From assembly GCA_003116975.1 (NCBI GenBank), contig BGKB01000019.1, positions 582,843 to 646,842 of the forward strand: DNA of 64,000 bases, written 5' to 3'. Under the pieces are notes generated by a model. It had not been told where the DNA came from and searched no databases. It saw nothing but the letters and a program-made list of their open reading frames with translations. Within the stretch, counting starts at the first letter, position 1. Each line of letters opens with the position of its first letter. Made by a program: the position numbers and the translations under genes. Below, piece by piece: positions 10,594 through 20,246 of the stretch. This stretch comes from Aurantiochytrium sp. KH105 (Eukaryota; Sar; Bigyra; Thraustochytrida; Thraustochytriidae).

Positions 10594-13554
10594 ATCCTCC
10601 TCCTCCAGATCGTTGTCATCGACCGAGTTTCCATTTGCTTTGTCGTTGTCATCTTCTTTATTTTCAGCACGATGCTGAACGTCGAGATCTCCGCTGAGAT
10701 CCACTGGGTCTTGCTGCGAAACTGGGAGCGTCATGTCGATCATCGCAGGCTCACCCGTCCCGCTTGTTCCGTTGGTAAGAGGGGCCGCGGGTGCACCATT
10801 GGCAGGCACATCTTGCCCTGAAATCCATGCACTCATCCAGTCTGTAGGCACCCATACGCCTTGGCCAACTTCGCCAGCATGAGGCGGGCCGCTTGCTGCA
10901 TCAATGAACAACTTGCGATACAAATTTTTGCGCCCAGATACCCCCTCTTCAAGCTCGCCGCTGCGACGGGTGTATGCTTCGAGTTCATCATCGAGGTGCG
11001 CATTGGCACGTTTCGTAGCGGCGTCAAGCTCGGTCGAGAGGCGAACCAAGTCCTTTTTTTTCGCCCGCAAGCTGCTCTTGAGACGGTAGACAAGCATGTA
11101 GGCGTTCCGGCTGGACGTGGGACGATTTCGAATGACCGACACCTTGTTGTCATCCATTGTGTACCAAACATGTGGGTCTTGTGTCACATCGAGTACGTCT
11201 GCAGTATAATGGCCAGAGTTGGCGCTTGCGCCCTTGTGCGTGAGCACGGCGGTGAGCGAGTACGCAAGATCACTCGCGGCGTACATGTTGGTAGAGATTG
11301 TTTCATGAAGCGACTCGGAAAGCATCGTGCGCAACGTCTCGTTCTTGGCAAAGTCAAGGGACTCGGGGATCTCGATCGTGTCCTTGACCTTTTTCTTCGT
11401 GCCTTGCTTGCCATCCCAGACAAATCGATTAAGAAGAACAATGAGGACATCAGGGAATTTGGCAATCCGTACGAAGCGCTCTGCGTCCTGCTTGGAATTG
11501 CAGTTGCTGCACTCGTACTGGTCATGACCCTCGAGTCTTTCCACCGCAGCATATGCCTCGAGCGCGGATTGCAGCGTGGAGTGACCCTTGATGTTGACCT
11601 GGATTTCCTGAATGTCTTCGGGCCGCTTTGATGCCTTGCGACAATTGAGGCACTTTACCACATTGTCGACACTGCCGAGGAACATGTCGCCAATGCATTT
11701 GACCTCCGGATTCGTCTGCTTTTCTGCAATGCCCGATATGAGATTGAGAAGAAGTTTATGAAATTCCTGAGCATCCTGTTGGTAGCTTGAATCAAGCTCT
11801 AACAGGGACACGAGCTTGCGGAGGTCCTGAGTCTTGGCATTTCCGTTTTGCATGAGTGCAAAGACGAGCTGCAGCTCCTGCATGGGGGCTTCGTGTTTCT
11901 CAATTTCCGTGCTCGGTGACGTTGCGGGCGTCCAGGAGAAGATGAGATGGCGAAAGCTCGGTATCATAAAGAGAGTTTGGATGAGCGCATTCACATAGCA
12001 TGTGGCCCCGAGATTGATGAGTCCCACAGGCATGAGCGACTTTGGCTCGCGAAACCTGGTGCGAGGGTCTGGCCCAAGAAGGCTTGACACGCTAAACTTG
12101 GAAGTCCAGATGCCTGAATTCTCCCCGAGACCGTAGAGACAGTTTGGATTGCTGGCACAGTTTCTTTTCCGCCCCTTTTTTCCGGGGCCGTGCATCGCGG
12201 CGGTGCACGCAGGTTTGCCGCGCATAAGAGGATCCTCTCGAAGCTTTTTGGCCATAACCGCAAGACTTTCGTCCTTGTTCCCCGTCGATGGTGAGGCGCC
12301 AGCCTCGGCAGTAGTTTTAGTCAACGAGCCTCCGTCTTCTCGTCGCCTTGTTCTGCCCAGTTTCAAGACCTTTTCGTTTTCCGATTTCTTGTTCTTTTCG
12401 TTCACTCTTGCATGAGCGGCTTGTTCACTTTGCTTTGATTTCACCGATGGAGCATCGGGTGGAGCAGCAGAAATTTTGGCCTGGAATTCCGGGAGGTCTT
12501 GTTTGGCTTCTACGCGATCAGGTAGGTCAGAGGTTGTCAATTTCCGCGGGCGACCTCGCCGGCGTTTGATCGGCGACGCGTCAGAAGTTTCCTCTGTGAG
12601 AGATTTCCTGGCCCGTTTGGCTTCTACGCGATCAGGTAGGTCAGAGGTTGTCAATGTCCGCGGGCGACCTCGCCGGCGTTTGGTCGGCGTCGCGTCAGAA
12701 GTTTCCTCCGTGAGAGAATTCCTGGCCCGAGAGCGAGCGCGAGGACGCCCTGGCTCGACGGCTGCTGGGGATGAAATCGACTTGGCCCGTGTTAATTTCG
12801 ACGGCGCGACTTCATGCTCGGCCGCGGTGCTATCGCTGACCTGCGTTTTCTTCTTTTTCTTCTTCTTTTTCCGACTTTTTTCACGATCTGGGCTTGCAGC
12901 AGAAGGACCGTCCTTTGTCGTCGTTTTCTCGGAGGACACTTTCTCGCTGCGATGACGACGTTTTTTGGACTTTGAACGAGGCTGTGGCAATTCATCGGGC
13001 GCTTCAACATCGCGAGCGGCCTTTTTCTCGACTTTTGCAGCTTTCGCCTCTTCGGCTTTTAGGTAACGACGTTGGCGTCTGACTTCAGACTCGTGCACGT
13101 TTAGCGTGAACTCGTCATCGACACCATAGGTGCTCTTATGTTTGCGTTTGCGCTGCGGAAATCGCCGACCAATCTGCTTTGCAAACGCCTCATCGTCCTT
13201 TGGACTCTGCTCGCTCTGGTTTTGCGCTTTCTCGTTGTCGTAGTTTGCCTTTTTGGGGGGCGGGTCGACCTCTTGCTCGAGCACGTGCTTTCTCGCTCCA
13301 TCCTTGGTTTGCCTTTGGTCCTCGCTTCGCGGAGACGTTATTGTCGAGCTTGTCAGGGATTTTTGTTGTTTGGCCGGGGCTGGGGTGCGAGCTTCTGGCT
13401 CCTCGGGAGGTTCAGGCTCGGAAGCGATATTCTTCCTTGCGTGCGCCGCGGCATTTTCGCCACCCGTTTCCGCCGCGGCGGTGGCGACAGTGACGGCGGC
13501 AGCGGCAGGGGCTTGCTCCTCGCGCTGTGCGCCAGCATCCTTTGCCATGTCCAC
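8452..13554 (-). CDS. Ubiquitin-specific protease, USP48-like
   Basis: 1700-residue cysteine protease that removes ubiquitin. A long charged N-terminus (1-430) carries AT-hook-like KRRRGRPR motifs in a duplicated 38-residue unit and many basic nuclear-type signals. The USP domain starts at the Cys box GLINLGATCYVNALIQ (catalytic Cys519) and ends with the His box NSGHYTADV (His782) and WYTMDDNKV. A zinc-finger pair is visible (VKCLNC and YECSNC). After it come DUSP-like modules (one near DYFVIPRGWLVRW) and a ubiquitin-like fold near residues 1590-1660 (LVQVYYHESLQATLDQI). This order is that of USP48. A polyQ run interrupts an acidic linker near residue 990. The extended N-terminus with AT-hooks is longer than in animal USP48 and suggests chromatin association (inference). 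Confidence 0.88.
10565..10591. repeat. Coding CTG tract (polyQ)
   Basis: A run of nine CTG units encodes, on the minus strand, the polyglutamine stretch of the USP48-like protein after an acidic EEEDE segment. Confidence 0.9.
12501..12728. repeat. 114-base tandem duplication encoding AT-hook units
   Basis: Two near-identical copies with a 114-base period (12501-12614, 12615-12728) lie in frame in the USP48-like gene. Each encodes 38 residues containing SLTEETSDA, KRRRGRPR and LTTSDLPDRVEAK. The high identity points to a recent duplication. Confidence 0.92.
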
Positions 13555-14077
13555 CTCGCTTGCACAGACGCTGCGTCACGGGCAGGTTTCTTCTGCCTGC
13601 CTATATGAGGTCCTGCTTCCGCTGCTACGCGCTCGCGCTCGAGCCCTTCGTCCAGGTCCGCTGCGCCCCGTGCGCCCCGTGCGCGCAGGATGCCGCTCGC
13701 TCGGATTTTGCCCTCGAGCTCTCTCTCTCTTGTGGTCAAGCCTCTTAACCATCAGCAGAGACAAACAGAGACAGCCTTCCACGAGGATGGCGCTTCTGCG
13801 AGGATGGCACTTCTGAAAAGGTTGGCACTTTCGCGAGGATGGCGGCTGTTTCGCGAGGATGGGCCATTGGAAAAAGGAGCATTTGCGCTTTGTACATCTT
13901 GACAACATCGCAATGCGGCTCGAGGTTATAGACCTAGGAAGGTTTGGACGGTATTTACTTTTGTCGAGCATGGACACGAAGGCCACTCATTCACTTCCAG
14001 CATCAAGAAAAAGCAAAAAAACAACGAAAACAAGCGAGATGATCTTTCAACGATTGATTTTGCCAAAGATTCTTCTA
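13555..14077. other. Spacer with short CGAGGATGG repeats
   Basis: This stretch holds the promoter side of the USP48-like gene and the 3' flank of the protease gene. Between about 13780 and 13862, GAGGATGG recurs four times, spaced by CTTCTG-type segments, an irregular array of about 20-30-base units. No gene is supported. Confidence 0.6.
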
Positions 14078-17000
14078 TCATGCAATAGCTAGGAATTCGC
14101 AATATTGGTCCGCCGAAGACGTGAAGCTTCCCGGAAAGCTTTGCGTCGAGCACTCGAGCTCGTCAGCATCATTGCGAACAATGTAGGACCAAATGTTGCC
14201 TTGACCGAATCGTACGAGGCCAGAGCCAGGAACATCAACCACTTCACCCCGCTTTCCAAGACGCTGGAAATCATCGGCGAGATCACCAGAGCTCGCCATT
14301 GCGGAAAGCTGTGCAAAGGAACAAACACGTTCGCCGCGAGGAGTGGAAGGCGCAGGGTCGTAGCCAATCACGCCAGGGCTGCAGACAAAGGTGGTTGTTT
14401 CGGAGAAAATGGTAAAACCATAGTCTTCTCCGCTGCCAAAACGAAGAACGCCCGCCCCATCAGTGGTGCAAGCCTCGCCTTCGTTGCACAAGACAGAGCC
14501 AAAGTCAGTTACGTCGTGCGTCGGCGGCTGCGTGGGGAAGGGTGTCGGCGCATCGGTAGCGAGCTCACACTGGAGAGCAATGGTTTCGGAGGATCCGCAA
14601 TTATGTGTACTGAAGAAGGAGCACTGGCTGAGCGCTGACTCTGAGCCAGTGCAATCAACGTTATCCATGAAGAAACTGTTGGTACCAGTCACGCTGGTGT
14701 AGGTTCCGCCAGCGAGACCCATGCTACGGCATGCGACGGCAGCGGCATTGTCATCAAAGTAATCGTCGCACACTTGACCAAAGGTCGCGCCCCCGTCAAA
14801 AGAGACGAGCAACGTTCCGCTAAGAGCGCCCTCGGCAGCATCGGCGAATTTAGCAACAAAGCGAATTGCTTCCTCTTCGCAGGAGAGCATTGCATGTCCA
14901 GAAGCAGTGTCGGGGCTGTAGCTCGCCGAACCGCATGAGGTGCCGGAGACAAGGGTGCACTCCGCCAAAGAGGCTTCATCTCCATTGCATTGGATGCTTT
15001 GCGTTGATAGGGCAAGGCCGTCGGGAACATAGGCAAAGTAGTTGCTCAAATCCATGAGACTGCTCGAGGCAAAGCCCATTGACTTGCACGCAACGTCTCG
15101 CGATTTGTAGTCAAGACCAGCGGCGCAGACCGTGCCCCACTCGCGATTGTCGTCTAGGACCTCGAGCACACCAGGATTGGCGTACACCAACCGCGCGCTC
15201 GGCCCCGAGGCGATCACCGTGCGCGGAGTTTCCGTGGGTTGCGGTGTCGGAGGCGGCGCTGTGGGCGACGCCGTAGGGTTTGGCGTATCGTTGGTGCACT
15301 CAAGATACGCATACCTGGCGCACTGGACATGAACACTGAAGGCGCATTCGAGCAAATTTGTGGCTAACCCGTCGCAGGAGGGGTTGCCAAATCCGTACGT
15401 CGACGAGGAAGCACTTGAGCTCAATGGTGGGTCATACTCTCTCGAAACGCCGGTAAATCCCATGCTCGCGCAGGCCACCTTTCTCGCTGTCTCGCCCAGA
15501 GCACTGTATGAGCTTAAGCAGATTGGGCTCCATTCTCCGCCGCGGTACATGACCTCGAGGCGGCCGACGTTTTTGTCGAAACCAGAGACCCAGTGAAGAC
15601 GCGTGCGGAGTCCAGAGGCAATGATATTGCCCGCACCAGAGGGATCGGAAGGCGCCGTGACAGGAGCCCGCGTTGGAGTTTTCGTATCAAAGCACTCCAC
15701 GACCGCAGGCCGGGACGGTTCTCCATAGTAGTAGTTACCGTAGGCGCTATGCTGGTCGTCGTACTCACAGTCGTGAAGCGCCGATTCGCCTCCGCGGCAA
15801 TAAAAAATGGGCGAGTAGCGTTCAAACTTTTTCGGAACGTCCGGCATTTCTGTCTGCAGATCCCAGCGCAGTGCGCCGTCAGCATATCCGACCTCACGGC
15901 AGGCCACGGCAGCTTCGACGTCACCAAAGTCCGCGTTCACGCGGAGAACCTTGAACTTGCGCGAATTGGGTGGCTTGACAAAGATAAAGCCCGGGTTCGA
16001 GTAAATCAGTCTGGCCGTGCTCGATTTTTTGATGACCTTATTGGCAAACTTGGGCTTTCGCGTGGGTTTTGGTGTTGGTGCAATTTGCAAAAGCGACGTG
16101 GGAACCTCGTTGCTGTCGACACCATCGAGAACGTAGGACTCGATCCAGTCAACAAAGGTGGAAACGCGCGTGTAGACGCCGTAGGCTTTGGGCGCGGCGC
16201 ACCCGTAGCCCCAGGACACGATGCCAGCGAGATATTGGTTGCCGACACCGCCGTCACGAAAGAGTGGGCCGCCGCTGTCGCCCTGGCAAGAGTCCTTGCC
16301 GCCCTTTTCGTAGCCGGCGCAGATCATGGTCTTTTTATCAATCTCACTCTTCTCGTAAATGCCCTTGACGCAGTCCTTGTAAGGAACAAAGGGGACGTCT
16401 ACTTTACGCAGAAGGATTGATTCAGAGTAGTACGTAATGTAGTTAATTCCGTAGCCGTAGAGATCACGCTCCCCGTCGACGTCTAAGAGATCTCCACCCT
16501 TGGCGTTGCCCTTGTTATTTGTTGCGACTGCATTTTCATCGTTGGAGCCTTCGGCGGCGCGTCGAAGATTGCGGTTGTCCTTTGAGGAGGCGGTGTCCGT
16601 GGTGTTCTCGGACATTTTTTTGCCAAAGTAGCCGTCGGTGCTTCCGTAACCAGCAACGGTGAGGAGCATGCCCTTTTCCTCGAGCTTGGCCGCCTCACGG
16701 AAGTTGACCGGCTGGACGTCCACAATGTCGCGACTGAGACGAAGGAGAGCAAGATCATTCACGTTGGTGTTGGAGTCGTACTCTGGGTGCACGATGATGT
16801 CGACTACATCGCGTACCTGACGGGTCTCTTCGACAGAGGCGTCAAGGTCGGTCTCGCCGAGGATGATGCGCACTCCCGCACGCGTTTGGCCAGCCGCAAG
16901 TGGCCCGGGAAGAACAATCGAGTCGACGCAGTGCGCCGCGGTGAGGACCCAGCCCGGTGCGATAAGGTTCCCGCCACAAATATGACCGTACTCAAGGTCG

Positions 17001-17206
17001 GGCCCGGATCCGGTTTGAAGACTCACGATCCAGGGAATGGTGTCCGTTTCGGTCTCTTGGCCGCCCACGATGTTCAAGACTCCGCTGCCGAAGTCTTCGA
17101 CTTGGTCGGGCGTCGCGAGGTCGGCCTCGTCCGCATTCGCGGGCGCAACCGCCAGCACCATTGCCAGGACCGCCAGGCCCTTGACCACCTTGTTCATCTT
17201 GGCCAT
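14078..17206 (-). CDS. Secreted trypsin-like protease with four SRCR domains
   Basis: 1042 residues from the chosen Met at 17206, which begins a clear signal peptide (MAKMNKVV, hydrophobic core, cut near APANA). The ORF runs open further upstream, but that part is GC-rich and signal-less. A peptidase S1 domain starts at IVGGQ; the triad is in LTAAHC, NDLALL and CQGDSGGP, with Asp in DSCQGDSGGP giving trypsin-like Arg/Lys preference. The domain carries a charged insertion of about 70 residues. Four scavenger-receptor Cys-rich modules follow (examples VACREVGY, VACASMGF, VACKSMGF, VACRSMGL), joined by Pro/Thr linkers such as TPTRAPVTAP. The C-terminus has two related short repeats (GVLRFGSG and GLVRFGQG). 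Likely role: extracellular or surface proteolysis and ligand binding. The residue before IVGG is Asn, so activation by a tryptic enzyme is not expected. Confidence 0.87.
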   Translation of the reverse strand: MAKMNKVVKGLAVLAMVLAVAPANADEADLATPDQVEDFGSGVLNIVGGQETETDTIPWIVSLQTGSGPDLEYGHICGGNLIAPGWVLTAAHCVDSIVLPGPLAAGQTRAGVRIILGETDLDASVEETRQVRDVVDIIVHPEYDSNTNVNDLALLRLSRDIVDVQPVNFREAAKLEEKGMLLTVAGYGSTDGYFGKKMSENTTDTASSKDNRNLRRAAEGSNDENAVATNNKGNAKGGDLLDVDGERDLYGYGINYITYYSESILLRKVDVPFVPYKDCVKGIYEKSEIDKKTMICAGYEKGGKDSCQGDSGGPLFRDGGVGNQYLAGIVSWGYGCAAPKAYGVYTRVSTFVDWIESYVLDGVDSNEVPTSLLQIAPTPKPTRKPKFANKVIKKSSTARLIYSNPGFIFVKPPNSRKFKVLRVNADFGDVEAAVACREVGYADGALRWDLQTEMPDVPKKFERYSPIFYCRGGESALHDCEYDDQHSAYGNYYYGEPSRPAVVECFDTKTPTRAPVTAPSDPSGAGNIIASGLRTRLHWVSGFDKNVGRLEVMYRGGEWSPICLSSYSALGETARKVACASMGFTGVSREYDPPLSSSASSSTYGFGNPSCDGLATNLLECAFSVHVQCARYAYLECTNDTPNPTASPTAPPPTPQPTETPRTVIASGPSARLVYANPGVLEVLDDNREWGTVCAAGLDYKSRDVACKSMGFASSSLMDLSNYFAYVPDGLALSTQSIQCNGDEASLAECTLVSGTSCGSASYSPDTASGHAMLSCEEEAIRFVAKFADAAEGALSGTLLVSFDGGATFGQVCDDYFDDNAAAVACRSMGLAGGTYTSVTGTNSFFMDNVDCTGSESALSQCSFFSTHNCGSSETIALQCELATDAPTPFPTQPPTHDVTDFGSVLCNEGEACTTDGAGVLRFGSGEDYGFTIFSETTTFVCSPGVIGYDPAPSTPRGERVCSFAQLSAMASSGDLADDFQRLGKRGEVVDVPGSGLVRFGQGNIWSYIVRNDADELECSTQSFPGSFTSSADQYCEFLAIA

Positions 17207-17922
17207 CTTCTTCACCGCCTGCGCCCGCGTTTTGCTCTCCGCTGCGCACGGCCGAGCTCGAGTCTGCTGGGCTTTCGCGAGCCCTGGACGGTTTCCAGGC
17301 ACTCCCAGTTCCGGTTTTGCTTTTGCTCTTGCTTTCGCTGCCTCGCTCAGCTGTCTCGCCGCGAGGCCCCTCAGCGCCTGGCTCGGCCCGAGCAGCCTCT
17401 TGCCCAAGCCGGTCTGGCTGCCCTTCGAGTTCCGCCTTTGCCGGCCGCGCTCGCCGTCGCGTTGATCACGACTCGGATGCGACTCCGTCTCGGCCTCTTC
17501 GCCTTGGAGCTGGCACTTTCGCAGACTCCCGCGACACCCCCCGCAGGTCGGGCCCGAAGCCGCCGGGCCGGCCTGCGGGGGGGGGGCACCCCAGGCACGC
17601 CCGCGCCGCCGGGCCGTTCCCAGCGGCACGCGACCCCCCCTCGATCACGAGCCTGGCCGCAAGACGCGAGCCAAACCCGAGCCGTGGGCGCGGCTCGAGC
17701 TGCGCGAGCTGCGCAGCGGCGGAGGCCGCCGCCCGTGCCAGCGCTCGGCAGGCGGCCGCGCTGCCGGCCGAGCGGCCGGCAGCGTGCACGCGCTGCTTTT
17801 ATTCTCACAGCCAGGCCAGCCAGCCAGGCCTACAACGAGGAGAACGCGAGGGGGGGGGGGGAACGTGTCGTACGTTGGCAGTGCCGGTAAAAGGGACTCC
17901 AGTGGACGAAGGAGTAGTATAC

Positions 17923-17924
<2 letters not shown>

Positions 17925-17969
<45 letters not shown>
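17925..17969. repeat. (GCTT)n microsatellite
   Basis: About eleven GCTT units in the protease promoter region. Confidence 0.95.
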
Positions 17970-17970
<1 letters not shown>

Positions 17971-18661
17971 TCTTGCCTTCCTTGCTTCGAGACCTGGCGC
18001 GGAGGCGCGGCCGGTTTCGCGCTTTTCTCCGCCGGCGGCCAGTGGCAGCTGCAGATTGCGGTAGTTGAGGGAGGGAGGGAGGGACGTGCAGGCGGGGGAC
18101 GCTGTCTTCGCGACTGGCTTGTCCAGTGGTTGGTAGTACACACGTCCAGCACCCGCAAAAATTCGGCTCCGAGCCTCTCTTTCTTTTGATGAGCACGGGG
18201 AAGGAGTCGCTCGCGTGGCCGAGCGGAATACTTGGCGAGCGCGTGACGGAAGACGTTCGCCGGGTTGGTGATCTCGGCAGCAGGAGCAAATGGGTGTCCG
18301 GTCTGGTCTAATTTCTAGTCTAACCGCTCCAGAGGCCTCGCCTGGCGTGCGAATTTGGAGGGCAAAATGGCGAGCAGCGTGAGATGTTGAGCAGCAGCAG
18401 CAGCATAGCAACGCGCAGCGCAAGGCAGGTCTCTTCGTTACATCCTTTCCCACCCTCGAAAGAGAATTCTGAGGGGGGGAGGGAAGAGGACTTGCTTTTG
18501 AGGATCATTCATGGTGGAAGGCTTGAATAAAAAGCAGCAACAGCTACAGGACCTGAGCTCAGCGGTCACGATGGTAGATGGCCCGCTTCGACCGGAATAT
18601 TCCTCCAGCGTAGAATTGGTTTCTTGGAAATGGTCGAGCTTTATTTATTTTTCGTAGAGTC

Positions 18662-18688
18662 GCAGCAGCAGCAGCAGCAGCAGCAGCT
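18662..18688. repeat. (CAG)9 microsatellite
   Basis: Nine CAG/GCA units in non-coding sequence. Confidence 0.93.
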
Positions 18689-20191
18689 ATTTGTAGCGCC
18701 TCTTAAGCCCTAGCTTCAAGTCGATTTTCCTGTCTGTGAATGGTCATCGAGAAATCGATCGGTTGGACACGATTTTTCGAGCCCAAACATTTGATATTCA
18801 AAGGTTGTCGGCTGGCGAATTTTATGATCTTGATCTTCGTCTCTAGGCCTCAAGAAACTGATCAGGTGACGCACCTCAATTTACCCCCGTTTGTGGATGG
18901 ATGGATGGAATATAGAAAAAGCCTCGATAAAATTGCAAAAAGGGATCTTGTAAAGGGATCGCGCTGACAAGTGTCTCGAGACTAGAAGCTACACATGATT
19001 GTTTCGAACATTTTTGTTTTGACTGTGCTCTCACGCTCGAGACTCATGCGATTTCTTTACACCGCACTGATACGAGTACCGTGGCGGTTATGAAACGACA
19101 ACGTCTTGATCGGTTACTCCGCGCTGGTGGCTTCGGCCAAAGAAACCTGACACCGAGCCATCAAGGGTCATCCTCGCGCTCTGCTGGGCGCATTCGCCTC
19201 TCGTTCCCTCGTTGGCCCGCCGCCCGCCAGCCGGCCTGTCCTCCGCCGGCGCATATTTCCGCGCAACGTGCGTCGATTTCCCGCCAGCAGCGGTGAACGT
19301 GCGGGCCGTCAGTCGTCGCGTCCGGGTCCCATCGTCGGGCTCGGTGGGCAGCTGTTTGTTATGAGGAGTGCATGTCATGCCATGGCGAGAAGGTACCACG
19401 ATCCATCCACCTTGGATGCGAAGCATCTGCTTTGCTCTGCACTGACTGTGAGCGGCCGCACACGACTTCTCTATCCGCCCCCAAGCGCCACTTCGCTTTG
19501 CCCACGGTTCACTGGCCACCGGTCGCAGCGCAGCGCGCGATGCCGGCCAGCCTGAGTGAGAGCCAGGTAGGTAGGTATTCGTATTCCTCATAGATTCCAC
19601 GCCATACAATGCAGCATTTCATTCCACTCCACGCCATGACCCCGTGCCATGCCGTTTCCAGCCCCGGCCAGCGCGGCCGCCCGCGGGGCCCGAGGAGAGG
19701 TGAAGTACATGCGTGCCGCACAACTCATGAAGGCGCGCGGCGAGGCAAGGCGCAGTACGAGGCGCACACGTGCGCCAAGTACAAGTATACACGCCGTGCA
19801 CGTGCCTCGCAAAGAAAGAAAGAAGCGACGGAAAGAAGGGAGAAAGGAGGAAAGGAGGCGAAGGGCGGCAGGCGGGCACCGAGCAGACCGACAGCGCGTG
19901 TCGAGGCGGCACGTGCAGAGCGAGCGCAGCGCGAGAGCAGGCGTGGCGCGGCGCGGCGCAGCGCAGGCGAGAGGAGAGGAAGAGGCTCGGAGCGGGCGGG
20001 AGACCGACCGGCCGGCGGGGTGAGCGGCAAGCAGACTGGCGAAGCAGGCGGGCTGGGCCAAGGAAGGTGCACGCGCGCGCTCACTCGCGACAACAAAGCG
20101 CAAAAGCGGCGGCAACAACCACACCCGGAGCAGAGTGAGCGAGGCCGCGGGCGTACTGCTCGCGCAGACACGCGGGCTCGCAGGCACGCAG

Positions 20192-20231
<40 letters not shown>

Positions 20232-20240
20232 TCGAGCACG
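20192..20240. repeat. (GAGCAC)n hexamer repeat just before a start codon
   Basis: About eight GAGCAC units (one altered to GAGCTC) end six bases before the ATG at 20247, so the tract is almost certainly in the 5' UTR of the acyltransferase-like gene. Confidence 0.92.
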
Positions 20241-20246
20241 AGGAGG

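Larger units (their letters stand above)
17207..20246. other. 3-kb spacer with microsatellites
   Basis: Divergent region between the protease gene (minus) and the PH/acyltransferase-like gene (plus). It is very GC-rich next to both genes and AT-richer near 18.5-19.0 kb. It contains GCTT, CAG and GAGCAC repeats and one copy of the dispersed 14-mer CAGCTGCAGATTGC (18046-18059). Short ORFs here lack domains or consistent codon use, so no gene is called. Confidence 0.5.

Noticed and set aside
17207-17629. N-terminal extension of the trypsin-SRCR protein by 141 residues
   Set aside because: It would bury the clear signal peptide at Met 17206 and its composition is that of GC-rich non-coding sequence.
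18200-18300. tRNA-Ser/Leu-like GTGGCCGAGCGG
   Set aside because: No T-arm follows at the right distance and the acceptor ends do not pair.
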